Shown: positions 1 through 8,084 of the stretch, in pieces
Layout: the number at the start of each line of letters is the position of its first letter
How positions within the stretch are numbered: the stretch's first letter is position 1
NCBI GenBank assembly: GCA_038330145.1
Contig: JBBQNR010000002.1
Coordinates: 1 to 64,000, forward strand
Reading direction: 5' to 3'
DNA: 64,000 nt
Source: JBBQNR01 sp038330145
GTDB lineage: Bacteria > Actinomycetota > Thermoleophilia > Solirubrobacterales > JBBDJG01
Position numbers and translations under genes: made by a program
Notes under the pieces: model-generated
Database searches by the model: none
What the model was told of the DNA's origin: nothing
Seen by the model: only the letters and a program-made list of their open reading frames with translations

Positions 1-1
1 C

Positions 2-2011
2 GCCGAGCTCTACATCGAGCGCCGAGGTGCGCGCTCGATCGTGGGCAACATCTACAAGGGCAGGGTCGACAACGCCCTGCCCGGGCTCGAGGCGGCCTTC
101 GTGGACATCGGCCTCGAGAAGAACGGCTTCCTGCACGTCGACGAGATCGTGGCGCCGGAGCTCCAGAAGCAGCGCGGCCGCGGTCGTGGCCACAGGGGAG
201 GCCCACGCATCGCCGATCTTTTGAAGTCGGGTCAGGAGGTCGTCGTGCAGGCGACCAAGGACCCGCTCGGCACGAAGGGCGCACGGCTTTCGATGGAGAT
301 ATCGATCCCCGGCCGCTACCTCGTGTACGTACCCAACGGGGAGGGCCTCGGGGTGTCGAGACGCCTGCCGGACGCCGAGCGCGAGCGGCTGCGCAAGCTG
401 GCCTCGAAGCTGAAGGTCGAGGAGGGGGGACTGATAATCCGAACCTCCGCGCACGGTGCGCGCAAGAGCGACATGGAGCACGAGCTGGAGTACCTGTACG
501 CCCTGCACGAGGTGCTCGAGAAGCGGGTCAAGACCTCACCGACGCCCTCGATGGTGTTCCAGGAGGCCGACCTGCCGGTGCGGATCGTGCGCGACGTCTT
601 CTCGAAGGAGTTCGAGCGCGCGATCATCGACAACGAGAAGCAGCACCATCGCGTCAAGCGCTTCTTCGAGCGCACCGCGCCCGAGCTGGCCGAACGAGTT
701 GAGCTGTATCAGGGGGAGGAGCAGCTGTTCGAGCGCTTCGGGGTCGAGGACGTATTCCGATCCACCCTCGAGCGCAGGGTCGACCTGCCCGCCGGCGGCT
801 ACCTGATGATCGACAAGGCCGAGGCCCTGACGGTGATCGACATCAACACCGGCAGCTACACCGGCCGCGGCCGCGGCAGCCTCGAGGACACGATCACGAA
901 GGTCAACCTCCAGGCCGTGGACGAGGTCGTGCGCCAGCTGAGGCTGCGCGACATCGGCGGCATCATCGTCATCGACTTCATCGACATGGCGTCCGCGCGC
1001 AACCGCGACCAGGTGCTGAAGGCGCTGCGGAAGGCGTTCGAAGAGGACCGCACGCGCACCTACGTGGTCGAGATCTCACCGCTCGGCCTGGTCGAGATGA
1101 CGAGGCAGAACGTGACCGAGGGAGTGCGCGAGATCATGACCAAGCCCTGCCCGACGTGCAGCGGCGAGGGCGTCGTGCTGTCCGAGGAGACGATCGCGAT
1201 CGACGTCGAGCGCAGGCTGCGCGAGCTGGAGTCCAAGGCCGATGCGTTCCTGGTCCAGGTGCACCCGCGCGTGGCGGCGATCCTGATCGGCGGTGGCGGC
1301 AAGCCGCTTCAGGAGCTGGAGCAGGCCACCAGCAAGCACTTCCACTTCGAGGGCAGCGAGAAGATCCCCCTCAACACCTTCCGCATCACGGCCGAGGGCA
1401 CGCGCGAAGAGATCGAGCACCGCGCGCTGCCGTTCAGAGCCGGGGAGGAGGTGCTGATCGAGATCGAGGAACCGCACATGTACAACGTCGACGACGCGAT
1501 CGCGAAGATCGACGGCTACGTGATCTCGATCTCCGGCGGCGGGCCCTTCGTGGGCGAGCGCAAGCTGGTGCGAATCAACGAGGTCAAGCGCACGGCGGCA
1601 TACGCAAGCCTGCTGACGGACAACGGTGGTGCGCCGGAGATGGAGGACGATCAGCCCGACGAGATCCCGGAGGCCCCCGTGGTCCACACCAGCGAGGCGG
1701 CCGTGGAGCACGCCGCGGCGGCCGAGCTCGAGACAGAGGCTGTGGAGAAGCCTGCGGCGGCCTCGCGCAGCCGATCACGTGGCTCGCGCAGCCGCTCGGG
1801 CGGCCCTCGCAGGGACTCGACCGCGCCGGCCAAGGACTCGGCGGCGCCCGCAAAGGAGTCTGAGGCGCCGGCCAAGGACTCGGCCGCGGCGGAGTCCAAG
1901 AGCGAAGTACAATCCGACGGCGCCACGGGCAAACGCCGTCGGGGCCGCAGAGGCGGCCGGCGGCGTTCTTCACGTTCGAAGGGCTCCGGCTCGGGCGCCA
2001 AGCAGACCTGA
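2..2011 (+). CDS. rne: Ribonuclease E/G, 5' truncated by window edge
   Basis: Endoribonuclease of the RNase E/G family, which processes rRNA and tRNA precursors and starts mRNA decay. The reading frame is already open at base 2 and reads AELYIERRGARSIVGNIYKG, the usual N-terminal start of the S1 domain, so only a few dozen residues are missing. The metal-binding DNase I-like site is seen as DIN at 839-847 and DFIDM from 974, with 45 residues between the two aspartates. The Zn-link CPTCSG starts at 1148. After the small domain comes an Ala/Glu/Pro-rich tail ending in an Arg/Lys/Ser-rich stretch (about 1900-2000), probably RNA-binding. rplU follows after 35 bases, the classical rne/rng-rplU-rpmA order. 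RNase E and G cannot be separated without the missing N-terminus; the long basic tail favours an E-like protein. Confidence 0.93.
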   Translation, partial: AELYIERRGARSIVGNIYKGRVDNALPGLEAAFVDIGLEKNGFLHVDEIVAPELQKQRGRGRGHRGGPRIADLLKSGQEVVVQATKDPLGTKGARLSMEISIPGRYLVYVPNGEGLGVSRRLPDAERERLRKLASKLKVEEGGLIIRTSAHGARKSDMEHELEYLYALHEVLEKRVKTSPTPSMVFQEADLPVRIVRDVFSKEFERAIIDNEKQHHRVKRFFERTAPELAERVELYQGEEQLFERFGVEDVFRSTLERRVDLPAGGYLMIDKAEALTVIDINTGSYTGRGRGSLEDTITKVNLQAVDEVVRQLRLRDIGGIIVIDFIDMASARNRDQVLKALRKAFEEDRTRTYVVEISPLGLVEMTRQNVTEGVREIMTKPCPTCSGEGVVLSEETIAIDVERRLRELESKADAFLVQVHPRVAAILIGGGGKPLQELEQATSKHFHFEGSEKIPLNTFRITAEGTREEIEHRALPFRAGEEVLIEIEEPHMYNVDDAIAKIDGYVISISGGGPFVGERKLVRINEVKRTAAYASLLTDNGGAPEMEDDQPDEIPEAPVVHTSEAAVEHAAAAELETEAVEKPAAASRSRSRGSRSRSGGPRRDSTAPAKDSAAPAKESEAPAKDSAAAESKSEVQSDGATGKRRRGRRGGRRRSSRSKGSGSGAKQT

Positions 2012-2046
2012 GCAGGCAGACCTGAAGGCACCGGAATCGGGACGGA

Positions 2047-2517
2047 ATGGCCAACGACTACGCGATCATCGAGATGGGCGGCAAGCAGTACCGGGTCGAA
2101 AAGGGCGACTCGGTCGTCGTCGATCGCGTCAACGCCGAGCAGGGCGCCAAGGTCAGTCCTCGCGCGGTCGCCTTCGCGGGTGGCGAGAAGACCGTGCTGG
2201 AAGGGCCCGAGCTCGATAAGGTCAAGGTCGAGGCCGTGGTGGCCGAGCACCTCAAGGGCGAGAAGATCAGGGTCTTCAAGTACCGGCCGAAGAAGCGCTA
2301 TCGCAAGACTCAGGGCCATCGCTCGCTCCTGACGCGGCTGGAGATCGCCGATATCAAGCTGGTCTCGCGCAAGCCCGCCGCCTCGGCCGAGGACAAGGAC
2401 GGCGAGGGTGCTGCTAAAAAGAAGGAGGCGGGCCCACCGGCCAAGAAGCCGGTCGCGCGCAGGCCGGCGGCCCGCAAGGCGCCGGCGAAGAAGAAGCCCG
2501 ACTCAGAGGAAAGCTGA
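2047..2517 (+). CDS. rplU: 50S ribosomal protein L21
   Basis: Large-subunit ribosomal protein L21, which binds 23S rRNA. The first 105 or so residues match the family, beginning MANDYAIIEMGGKQYRVEKG and including the conserved KYRPKKRYRKTQGHR block. Bacterial L21 is usually about 100 to 105 residues, whereas this one has 156. The extra C-terminal 50 residues are rich in Lys, Ala and Pro (KKEAGPPAKKPVARRPAARK) and are probably disordered and RNA-binding. The start ATG is 35 bases after the RNase E/G stop, and rpmA begins 3 bases after the TGA, so L21 and L27 are almost certainly made from one message. Confidence 0.97.
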   Translation: MANDYAIIEMGGKQYRVEKGDSVVVDRVNAEQGAKVSPRAVAFAGGEKTVLEGPELDKVKVEAVVAEHLKGEKIRVFKYRPKKRYRKTQGHRSLLTRLEIADIKLVSRKPAASAEDKDGEGAAKKKEAGPPAKKPVARRPAARKAPAKKKPDSEES

Positions 2518-2520
2518 CAG

Positions 2521-2766
2521 ATGGCACACAAAAAGGGACTTGGATCCAGCCGTAACGGCCGCGACTCGGTGTCGAAGCGGCTGGGCGTGAAGATCTTCGC
2601 GGGCCAGAAGGTCAGCGGCGGCGAGATCATCGTGCGCCAGCGCGGCACGCGCTTTCGCCCCGGGCCCGGCACGGGCATCGGGGGCGACGACACGATCTTC
2701 GCCACCCGCGAGGGCGTCGTCGAGTTCAAGACCGGCCGCGCCGGCCGCGTCATCTCGATCAAGTGA
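2521..2766 (+). CDS. rpmA: 50S ribosomal protein L27
   Basis: Ribosomal protein L27, whose N-terminal tail reaches the peptidyl transferase centre. The 81-residue length and the opening MAHKKGLGSSRNGRDS are typical, as is the GGDDTIFA segment. The N-terminus starts directly with the mature-type sequence, so the cleavable extension seen in Firmicutes L27 is absent. The gene lies 3 bases after rplU and is followed by a strong hairpin (2772-2799), which probably ends or attenuates the ribosomal message before obgE. Confidence 0.98.
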   Translation: MAHKKGLGSSRNGRDSVSKRLGVKIFAGQKVSGGEIIVRQRGTRFRPGPGTGIGGDDTIFATREGVVEFKTGRAGRVISIK

Positions 2767-2771
2767 AAAGG

Positions 2772-2799
2772 CCGGTTTTCGCTTAGACGCGAAAACCGG
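2772..2799 (+). terminator. 11-bp hairpin after rpmA
   Basis: Bases 2772-2782 (ccggttttcgc) are the exact reverse complement of 2789-2799 (gcgaaaaccgg), with a 6-base loop. There is no T-run after the stem, so it is either a non-canonical terminator or an attenuating or RNA-processing structure. The right arm is also the start of the first unit of a 33-bp tandem repeat. Confidence 0.6.
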
Positions 2800-2854
2800 G
2801 AGCAGCGTGGGTTCGGGAGGCGCGAAAACCGGGAGCAGCGCGAGTTCGGGGTAG
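2789..2854 (+). repeat. 33-bp tandem repeat, two copies, before obgE
   Basis: Unit 1 is 2789-2821 and unit 2 begins at 2822. Both start gcgaaaaccgggagcagcg and continue with a similar gttcggg segment. The left arm of the hairpin at 2772 can pair equally well with the gcgaaaaccgg of either copy, giving two alternative stems in the obgE leader. Confidence 0.75.
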
Positions 2855-2863
2855 AGGGAATCC

Positions 2864-4207
2864 ATGCTTTACGACCGAGCCACGATCCACGTAGAGGCCG
2901 GAGGCGGCGGCAACGGCTGCATCAGCTTCCGGCGCGAGGCGCACGTGCCCAAGGGCGGCCCGGACGGGGGTGACGGCGGTCGCGGGGGCGACGTCGTCGT
3001 GATTGCGGATCAGGGCCTGCGGGATCTGTCGTCCTTTCGCACTCGCCGCCACTTCCGTGCCGGCCGCGGAGCTCACGGCCAGGGTTCCCAGAAGCATGGC
3101 TCTGGAGGCGAGGACCTCGAGCTGCTGGTGGCGCTCGGCACCGTGATCGAGAACGCCGAGACGGACGCCCATTACGACCTGACGGCGCACGGGCAGCGGG
3201 TGACGGTTGCCCAGGGCGGCGCCGGGGGCTCCGGAAACCGCCGCTTCGCGACCTCCACCCGCCAGGCGCCTCGCTTCGCCGAGCGCGGCATGCCCGGCGA
3301 GCAGGCGGATCTGGAGCTGCGGCTGCGGCTGCTCGCCGACGTCGGCCTGGTCGGCGCACCCAACGCCGGCAAGTCCTCGCTTCTCGCAAGGCTCACGCGC
3401 GCGCGGCCGAAGGTCGCCGATTACCCGTTCACGACGCTGGAGCCGGTGCTGGGCACGATCGAGGACGACGAGGGGCGCCAGCTGGTGCTCGCGGACATCC
3501 CCGGCCTGATCGAGGGAGCCAGCGAGGGCGCGGGCCTCGGGCACGAGTTCTTGGCGCACGTCGAGCGCACCAGCCTGCTGCTGCACCTCGTCGACGTGGC
3601 GCCGGTCGACGGCAGCTCGCCCGAGCAGGCGTTCGAGACCGTGCGGGCGGAGCTGGAGAGCCACGGCGGCGGCTTGGCCACGAAACCGTTCGCCCTCGTG
3701 CTGAGCAAGATCGATTTGCTTCCCGAGCATGAGGTGGACGAGGTGCTGGCGCGCTGGAGATCGCTGCTCGATCACCGCGCCAACGTGCGGCGGCGCGAGG
3801 ACGGCACGCCGGTCGTGCTCGCCGTCTCTAGCGCGACCGGGCGGGGGCTCGAGACGTTGCGCCAGTCGGCATTCGATCTTGCCGGCCGGACGGCCGCAGC
3901 GCCGGCGGCCGAGACTGAACATGGCGAGCAAATCGCCGAGTACGCTGTCTATCGGCCGGCCGATCAGTCCGGCTACAGCGTCGAGCGCAGCGGCGAGCGC
4001 GAGTACACGGTGTCGGGCCCTGCGGTCGAGCGCCTCGTCCATCGCCACGATCTCGACAACCGGGAGGCACTCGCCTACATCGAGGAGCGTTTGAAGGCCA
4101 TGGGTGTGATCAAAGAGCTCGAGTCCCAGGGCTTCGAGCCCGGCGAGGAAGTGCGCGTGGGCGACATCGCCTTCGTGCTCTACCCCGGCGTCACCGCTCC
4201 GGATTGA
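2864..4207 (+). CDS. obgE: GTPase Obg/CgtA
   Basis: Conserved Obg-family GTPase that binds the 50S subunit and links ribosome assembly to growth state. The glycine-rich Obg fold is at the N-terminus (GGGGNGCISFRRE, GGPDGGDGGRGGD). The G domain follows, with P-loop GAPNAGKSS at residues 164-172 and G3 DIPG at 211. A C-terminal OCT domain spans roughly residues 350-430. At 447 residues it has normal full length for an OCT-bearing actinobacterial Obg. The ATG is preceded by gtagaggga, a weak ribosome binding site. It sits in the standard position between rpmA and proB and ends 7 bases before proB. Confidence 0.97.
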   Translation: MLYDRATIHVEAGGGGNGCISFRREAHVPKGGPDGGDGGRGGDVVVIADQGLRDLSSFRTRRHFRAGRGAHGQGSQKHGSGGEDLELLVALGTVIENAETDAHYDLTAHGQRVTVAQGGAGGSGNRRFATSTRQAPRFAERGMPGEQADLELRLRLLADVGLVGAPNAGKSSLLARLTRARPKVADYPFTTLEPVLGTIEDDEGRQLVLADIPGLIEGASEGAGLGHEFLAHVERTSLLLHLVDVAPVDGSSPEQAFETVRAELESHGGGLATKPFALVLSKIDLLPEHEVDEVLARWRSLLDHRANVRRREDGTPVVLAVSSATGRGLETLRQSAFDLAGRTAAAPAAETEHGEQIAEYAVYRPADQSGYSVERSGEREYTVSGPAVERLVHRHDLDNREALAYIEERLKAMGVIKELESQGFEPGEEVRVGDIAFVLYPGVTAPD

Positions 4208-4214
4208 GGTTGTC

Positions 4215-5315
4215 GTGGGTGTGACCATCGTCAAGCTTGGCTCGACGCTCGTCGCCGACGACGAGGGCAGGGTCCGCATCGACGTGGTGCGCGAATGCTG
4301 CCGCCAGATAGCCGCCCTGCACGACGAGGGGAACGAGGTCGTGCTCGTGACCTCGGGCGCCATCGCCCAGGGCATGCGGCTGATGGGGATGGCCGTGCGC
4401 CCGAGCGCCATGGAGCAGCTGCAGGCGGCGTCGGCGGTCGGCCAGGGGCCGCTCTACGACATCTACGCGGACCTGCTGACAGACAACGGCGTTCGCAGCG
4501 CGCAAGTGCTGCTGACGTTCTACGACATGTCGGCGCGCACGCAGTATCTGAACGCACGACGCACGCTCGGAACGCTGCTCGATTGGGGCGTCGTGCCCGT
4601 CATCAACGAGAACGACACCACCGCGACCGACGAGATCAGCTTCGGCGACAACGACATGCTGGCCGCCCAGGTCGCGATCCTGCTCTCCGCCGACCTGCTC
4701 GTCGTGCTGTCGGACGTCGACGCCCTCTACACCCGCGACCCCAGCCGCCACCCCGACGCCGAGCCGGTCGCCGAGGTGCGGGACCTGGCGGAGCTGCGGC
4801 AGTACGAGATCGGAATGTCGAGCAGTCATCTCGGCTCCGGCGGCATGCACAGCAAGGTGCTGGCGGCCGAGATGGCGACCGAGGCGGGAATCACGGTCGT
4901 GATCTGCAACGGGACGCGCCCCAACACGCTGCTGAACGCCGTCTCCGGCGCGGGGGAGGGCACCCGCTTTCACCCGCGGCAGCGCACCGCCTCGAGCTTC
5001 AAGCTGTGGCTGAAGTACGCCAAGTCGAGTCGCGGACGCCTGCTCGTCGACGAGGGCGCCGAGCGGGCGCTGCGCGAGCAGGGCACGAGCCTGCTCCCAG
5101 TTGGCGTGGTCGAGGTCGAGGGCGAATTCGAGGCCGGCGACGCTGTCGACGTGGCTGCGGCGGACGACGGCCGCAGTCCGGTCGGCAAGGGCATCACCAA
5201 CTACTCGGCGCAGGAGCTGCGCCGCATCAAGGGACTCAAGTCGGCGCAGGTCCGCGAGCTGCTGCCGCGGGCCAGCGAGGAGGCCGTGCACCGCGACTAT
5301 TTTGTGCTGGCGTAG
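4215..5315 (+). CDS. proB: Glutamate 5-kinase
   Basis: First enzyme of proline synthesis; it phosphorylates L-glutamate to glutamyl 5-phosphate and is normally feedback-inhibited by proline. The amino-acid-kinase domain fills about the first 250 residues (VKLGSTLVADD, TSGAIAQGM, INENDTTATDE, GSGGMHSK). A C-terminal PUA domain follows (RGRLLVDEGAERAL onwards). The 366-residue length is typical for the PUA-containing form. The start is GTG at 4215, only 7 bases after obgE, so it is read in the obg operon. proA follows after 52 bases. Confidence 0.96.
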   Translation: MGVTIVKLGSTLVADDEGRVRIDVVRECCRQIAALHDEGNEVVLVTSGAIAQGMRLMGMAVRPSAMEQLQAASAVGQGPLYDIYADLLTDNGVRSAQVLLTFYDMSARTQYLNARRTLGTLLDWGVVPVINENDTTATDEISFGDNDMLAAQVAILLSADLLVVLSDVDALYTRDPSRHPDAEPVAEVRDLAELRQYEIGMSSSHLGSGGMHSKVLAAEMATEAGITVVICNGTRPNTLLNAVSGAGEGTRFHPRQRTASSFKLWLKYAKSSRGRLLVDEGAERALREQGTSLLPVGVVEVEGEFEAGDAVDVAAADDGRSPVGKGITNYSAQELRRIKGLKSAQVRELLPRASEEAVHRDYFVLA

Positions 5316-5355
5316 AAGACGGGGCCGCGGCATCAATCATCTGATGGCGGGCCGC

Positions 5356-5361
5356 TACCCT
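5356..5361 (+). promoter_or_regulatory. Putative -10 box for leaderless proA
   Basis: TACCCT ends 6 bases before the proA ATG, and no Shine-Dalgarno sequence lies between. With a normal spacing the transcript would start at or next to the start codon. Confidence 0.4.
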
Positions 5362-5367
5362 TAGACG

Positions 5368-6639
5368 ATGGCGACTCGCACCGAGACTGTCGAGGAGCTC
5401 TGCTCGCGGTCAAAGCTGGCGGCGCGCAGGCTTGCGACGCTGGACACCGCCACCAAGGATGCGGCGCTGGCGGCGATCGCCGACGCGCTGGAGACGCGAG
5501 CCGACGAGATTCTGGAGGCCAACTCCGGCGACCTCGATGACGGCCGGGCAGCGGGTCTCGAAGCGGCGCTGATCGACCGGCTTGCGCTCGACCACAGCCG
5601 CATCGCGGCGATGGCCGCGGGCGTGCGCGACATCATCGCGCTGCCCGACCCCGTGGGCGAGCAGATCGAGGCGCGCACGCTGCCGAACGGCCTCGATTTG
5701 CGCAAGGTGAGCGTGCCGCTGGGAGTGGTCGCGATCATCTACGAGGCACGCCCGAACGTGACCGTCGACGCCGCGGCGCTTGCGATCAAGTCCGGCAACG
5801 CCGTCGTGCTGCGCGGCTCCTCGACCGCCGAGCGCTCCAACGCGGTGCTGGCGCGCATCGTCGCGGAGGCCGGCGAGGGCGCCGGACTGCCGGAGGGATC
5901 CGTGCAGCTACTCGGCGGCGGCGATCGGAACGACCTCCTGGAGCTGGTGCAGCTCGAGGGGCTGGTCGACCTCGCGATCCCCCGTGGCGGCGAGACCCTC
6001 AAGGATTTCTTGAAGCAGAACGCGACCGTGCCGGTCATCTATGCCGCGGCCGGCAACTGCCACGTCTACGTCGATGCTGCCGCAGATCCCGAGATGGCGC
6101 AGCGCGTGGCGTTCAACGCCAAGGTGCAGCGGCCGGGCGTCTGCAACTCGTCGGAGACGCTGCTCGTTCACGCCGAGGCGGCGCCCGCTGTGCTGCCCGG
6201 CCTTTTGAAGCAGCTTCAGGACGCGGGCGTCGAGCTTCGCACCGATGGCCGAGCGCGCTCGATCGCCGGGTCGCTGGGCGACACGCTGGGCGAGGCGACC
6301 GAGGACGACTGGGCAACCGAGTACCTCGGTATGACGATGGCCGTGCGCGTCGTCGACAGCCTCGACGAGGCGATCGAGCACGTCAACCGCTACGGCACCG
6401 GGCACTCCGAGGCGATCGTCACCGGCGATGAGCAGGCCGGAGAGCGCTTTCTCCAAGAGGTCGACGCGGCCTGCGTGTACGTCAACGCCTCGACACGCTT
6501 CACCGATGGTGGCGTGTTCGGCATGGGCGCCGAGATGGGCAACTCGACGCAGAAGCTGCACGCGCGTGGCCCGATCGGGCTGCGCGAGCTGACGACGTTC
6601 AAGTACGTCGTCCACGGCACCGGGCAGATCCGGGAATAG
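5368..6639 (+). CDS. proA: Gamma-glutamyl phosphate reductase
   Basis: Second enzyme of proline synthesis; it reduces glutamyl 5-phosphate to glutamate semialdehyde with NADPH. It belongs to the aldehyde dehydrogenase superfamily. The catalytic cysteine is Cys259 in QRPGVCNSSETLL. Other family blocks are YEARPNVTVDA, RGSSTAERSN and the C-terminal MGAEMGNSTQKLHARGP. The 423 residues are full length. It pairs with proB upstream. The intergenic TACCCT box suggests it may also be transcribed separately as a leaderless message. Confidence 0.97.
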   Translation: MATRTETVEELCSRSKLAARRLATLDTATKDAALAAIADALETRADEILEANSGDLDDGRAAGLEAALIDRLALDHSRIAAMAAGVRDIIALPDPVGEQIEARTLPNGLDLRKVSVPLGVVAIIYEARPNVTVDAAALAIKSGNAVVLRGSSTAERSNAVLARIVAEAGEGAGLPEGSVQLLGGGDRNDLLELVQLEGLVDLAIPRGGETLKDFLKQNATVPVIYAAAGNCHVYVDAAADPEMAQRVAFNAKVQRPGVCNSSETLLVHAEAAPAVLPGLLKQLQDAGVELRTDGRARSIAGSLGDTLGEATEDDWATEYLGMTMAVRVVDSLDEAIEHVNRYGTGHSEAIVTGDEQAGERFLQEVDAACVYVNASTRFTDGGVFGMGAEMGNSTQKLHARGPIGLRELTTFKYVVHGTGQIRE

Positions 6640-6682
6640 CGCGAATAGCCGTTCGAAAAACAGCTCCAGGGGGGTTCGCGCC

Positions 6683-7291
6683 CTGCGCATAGGGATATTC
6701 GGAGGAACGTTCAATCCTCCTCACCTCGGCCACCTGATCTGCGCTCAGGAGGCGCGCTGGCAGCTCGAGCTGGAGAGGGTCGTGCTGATGCCGGTATCCG
6801 AGCCGCCGCACAGGCAGATCGCGCAGGATCCGGGTGCCGAGGATCGCCACGAGCTCTGCCGGCTGGCCGTCGAGTCCGACGAGTACCTCGACGTCTCGCG
6901 TGAGGAGATCGAGCGGCCGGGGCCCAGCTACACCGTCGACACGCTCGCTTCATGGCACGAGCGCTCGCCCGGCGACGAGCTGTTCCTCATCCTCGGTGCC
7001 GACCAGGCGCAGAAGCTGCCGCAGTGGAGAGAGCCCGAGCGGGTGCTGCAGCTCGCCACCCCAGCCGTCGCCGAGCGCCCGCCGACGAGCAGCGAGCAGG
7101 TGACGGCTGCGGTCGAGGGACTTTCCGGCGCCGAGCGGATCCGATTCTTCTCGATGCCGGCGATCGAGATCTCCTCGAGCATGGTGCGCGAGCGTGTTGC
7201 GGCCGGGCGGCCGATCCGATATCTGGTCCCGCAGGCCGTGGCGGACCGGATCGTCACGGCGCGGCTCTACCGGCAGGGGGTGACGGCGTGA
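6683..7291 (+). CDS. nadD: Nicotinate-nucleotide adenylyltransferase, apparent CTG start
   Basis: Adenylates nicotinate mononucleotide to deamido-NAD in NAD synthesis. The N-terminal nucleotidyltransferase motif RIGIFGGTFNPPHLGHL is encoded at 6686-6736, and the C-terminal ISSSMVRERV matches the family ISSTxIR motif. The first ATG in frame (6788) would cut off the essential GGTFNPPHxGH site, so translation must begin upstream. No ATG, GTG or TTG lies between the proA stop and this motif. CTG at 6683 is the best start: AGGGGGG (6668-6674) lies 8 bases before it, and the product then begins M-RIGIFGG like other NadD proteins, with 202 residues. ATA at 6689 is a less likely alternative. The stop overlaps the rsfS start as GTGA. 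Confidence 0.9.
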   Translation: MRIGIFGGTFNPPHLGHLICAQEARWQLELERVVLMPVSEPPHRQIAQDPGAEDRHELCRLAVESDEYLDVSREEIERPGPSYTVDTLASWHERSPGDELFLILGADQAQKLPQWREPERVLQLATPAVAERPPTSSEQVTAAVEGLSGAERIRFFSMPAIEISSSMVRERVAAGRPIRYLVPQAVADRIVTARLYRQGVTA

Positions 7292-7659
7292 GCGAGGCCG
7301 AGACCCAGCTCGGCTCCGAGCAGCTTGCGAGGCAGATCGCCGAGACTGCGCTCGACAGGAAGGCGCAGGAGGTGGTCGTGCTCGACATGCGGGGCGTCGT
7401 CAGCTACACGGACTTCTTCGTCATCGCCACCGGCAACACCGAGCGGCAGACGCGCGCGATCGCGGACGCGATCCATCAGCGGCTCAAGGACTCCGGCGAT
7501 GAGCGGCTGCTTCCCGAGCGGGTCGAAGGCCAGACCGAGGGACGATGGATCCTGATGGACTACCTCGACTGCGTGGTCCACATCTTCACCGCGCCCGCGC
7601 GCGACTACTACCGCCTCGAGACCCTCTGGGGCGAGGTGCCGGCGCTCGAAGTCGGCTAG
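7288..7659 (+). CDS. rsfS: Ribosomal silencing factor RsfS
   Basis: RsfS (Iojap/YbeB family) binds L14 on the 50S subunit and blocks subunit joining when nutrients are short. The 123-residue product contains the family core YTDFFVIATGNTERQTRAIA and a later WILMDYLDCVVHIF segment. The GTG start overlaps the nadD TGA (GTGA at 7288-7291), giving translational coupling. nadD-rsfS is a widely conserved pair. It closes the seven-gene run that began with rplU. Confidence 0.95.
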   Translation: MSEAETQLGSEQLARQIAETALDRKAQEVVVLDMRGVVSYTDFFVIATGNTERQTRAIADAIHQRLKDSGDERLLPERVEGQTEGRWILMDYLDCVVHIFTAPARDYYRLETLWGEVPALEVG

Positions 7660-7847
7660 CCCGCCCGGTTGCCGGCCCCCCCGGCGGCCTAAGGTTTCCT
7701 GAGGTCTGCATCACGAGCTTGGACGGTGGCAGCGTTTTCACTGCGAGCTGGGCGGGGCCCGTTGAGTAGGGATCGCCCCCGGGTCGTGTGGGGATCACCC
7801 CACTAGTGATTTCACCTCTTGCCGACTACAAGCGTTGTAGCCGGGCG

Positions 7848-7886
7848 CCGGCCCTGTACCGGACCCCCCGCTAGAGGGCGGGACAG
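7848..7886. repeat. Intergenic repeat, copy 1 of 2
   Basis: It begins ccggccctgtaccggacccc and aligns with 9788-9826 (ccggcctgtgccagacccc) along most of its 39 bases. It carries a small inner hairpin (cccgc/gcggg), and the ctgt and acag segments can close it. The sequence type resembles short palindromic intergenic repeats, but no transposase is nearby. Confidence 0.5.
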
Positions 7887-7913
7887 TGCAGAGAAGGCGC
7901 CCGCGCTCTAGGT

Positions 7914-7939
7914 GCCGGCCCCGCTTGCGCGGGGTCGGT
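7914..7939. terminator. 11-bp GC-rich hairpin before tRNA-Ala
   Basis: Arms 7914-7924 and 7929-7939 pair over 11 positions, including two G-T wobbles, around a 4-base loop (ttgc). There is no T-run. It could end the rsfS transcript, or end antisense transcription coming from the lysyl oxidase gene. Confidence 0.4.
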
Positions 7940-8010
7940 GCCAGATGCTGGGCCTGCCGGGCAGGTGTTTCCCGGCTTGTGGGCCCTGGACTAAGATGGA
8001 GCCCGACCCC

Positions 8011-8084
<74 letters not shown>

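Larger units (their letters stand above)
7660..8010. other. 351-base gap without a gene
   Basis: No convincing ORF is seen. The stretch holds a short GC hairpin directly after rsfS (7671-7685), a partial match to the lepA/uvrB-type hairpin repeat (cctaaggtttcctgaggtc near 7688), a 6-bp hairpin ctacaa/ttgtag (7826-7840), one copy of a repeat shared with 9788-9826 (7848-7886), and an 11-bp hairpin (7914-7939) ahead of the tRNA. Confidence 0.6.

Noticed and set aside
1076..1711. Long minus-strand frame opposite the RNase E/G gene
   Set aside because: Shadow of a high-GC coding frame with low-complexity composition and no recognisable domain.
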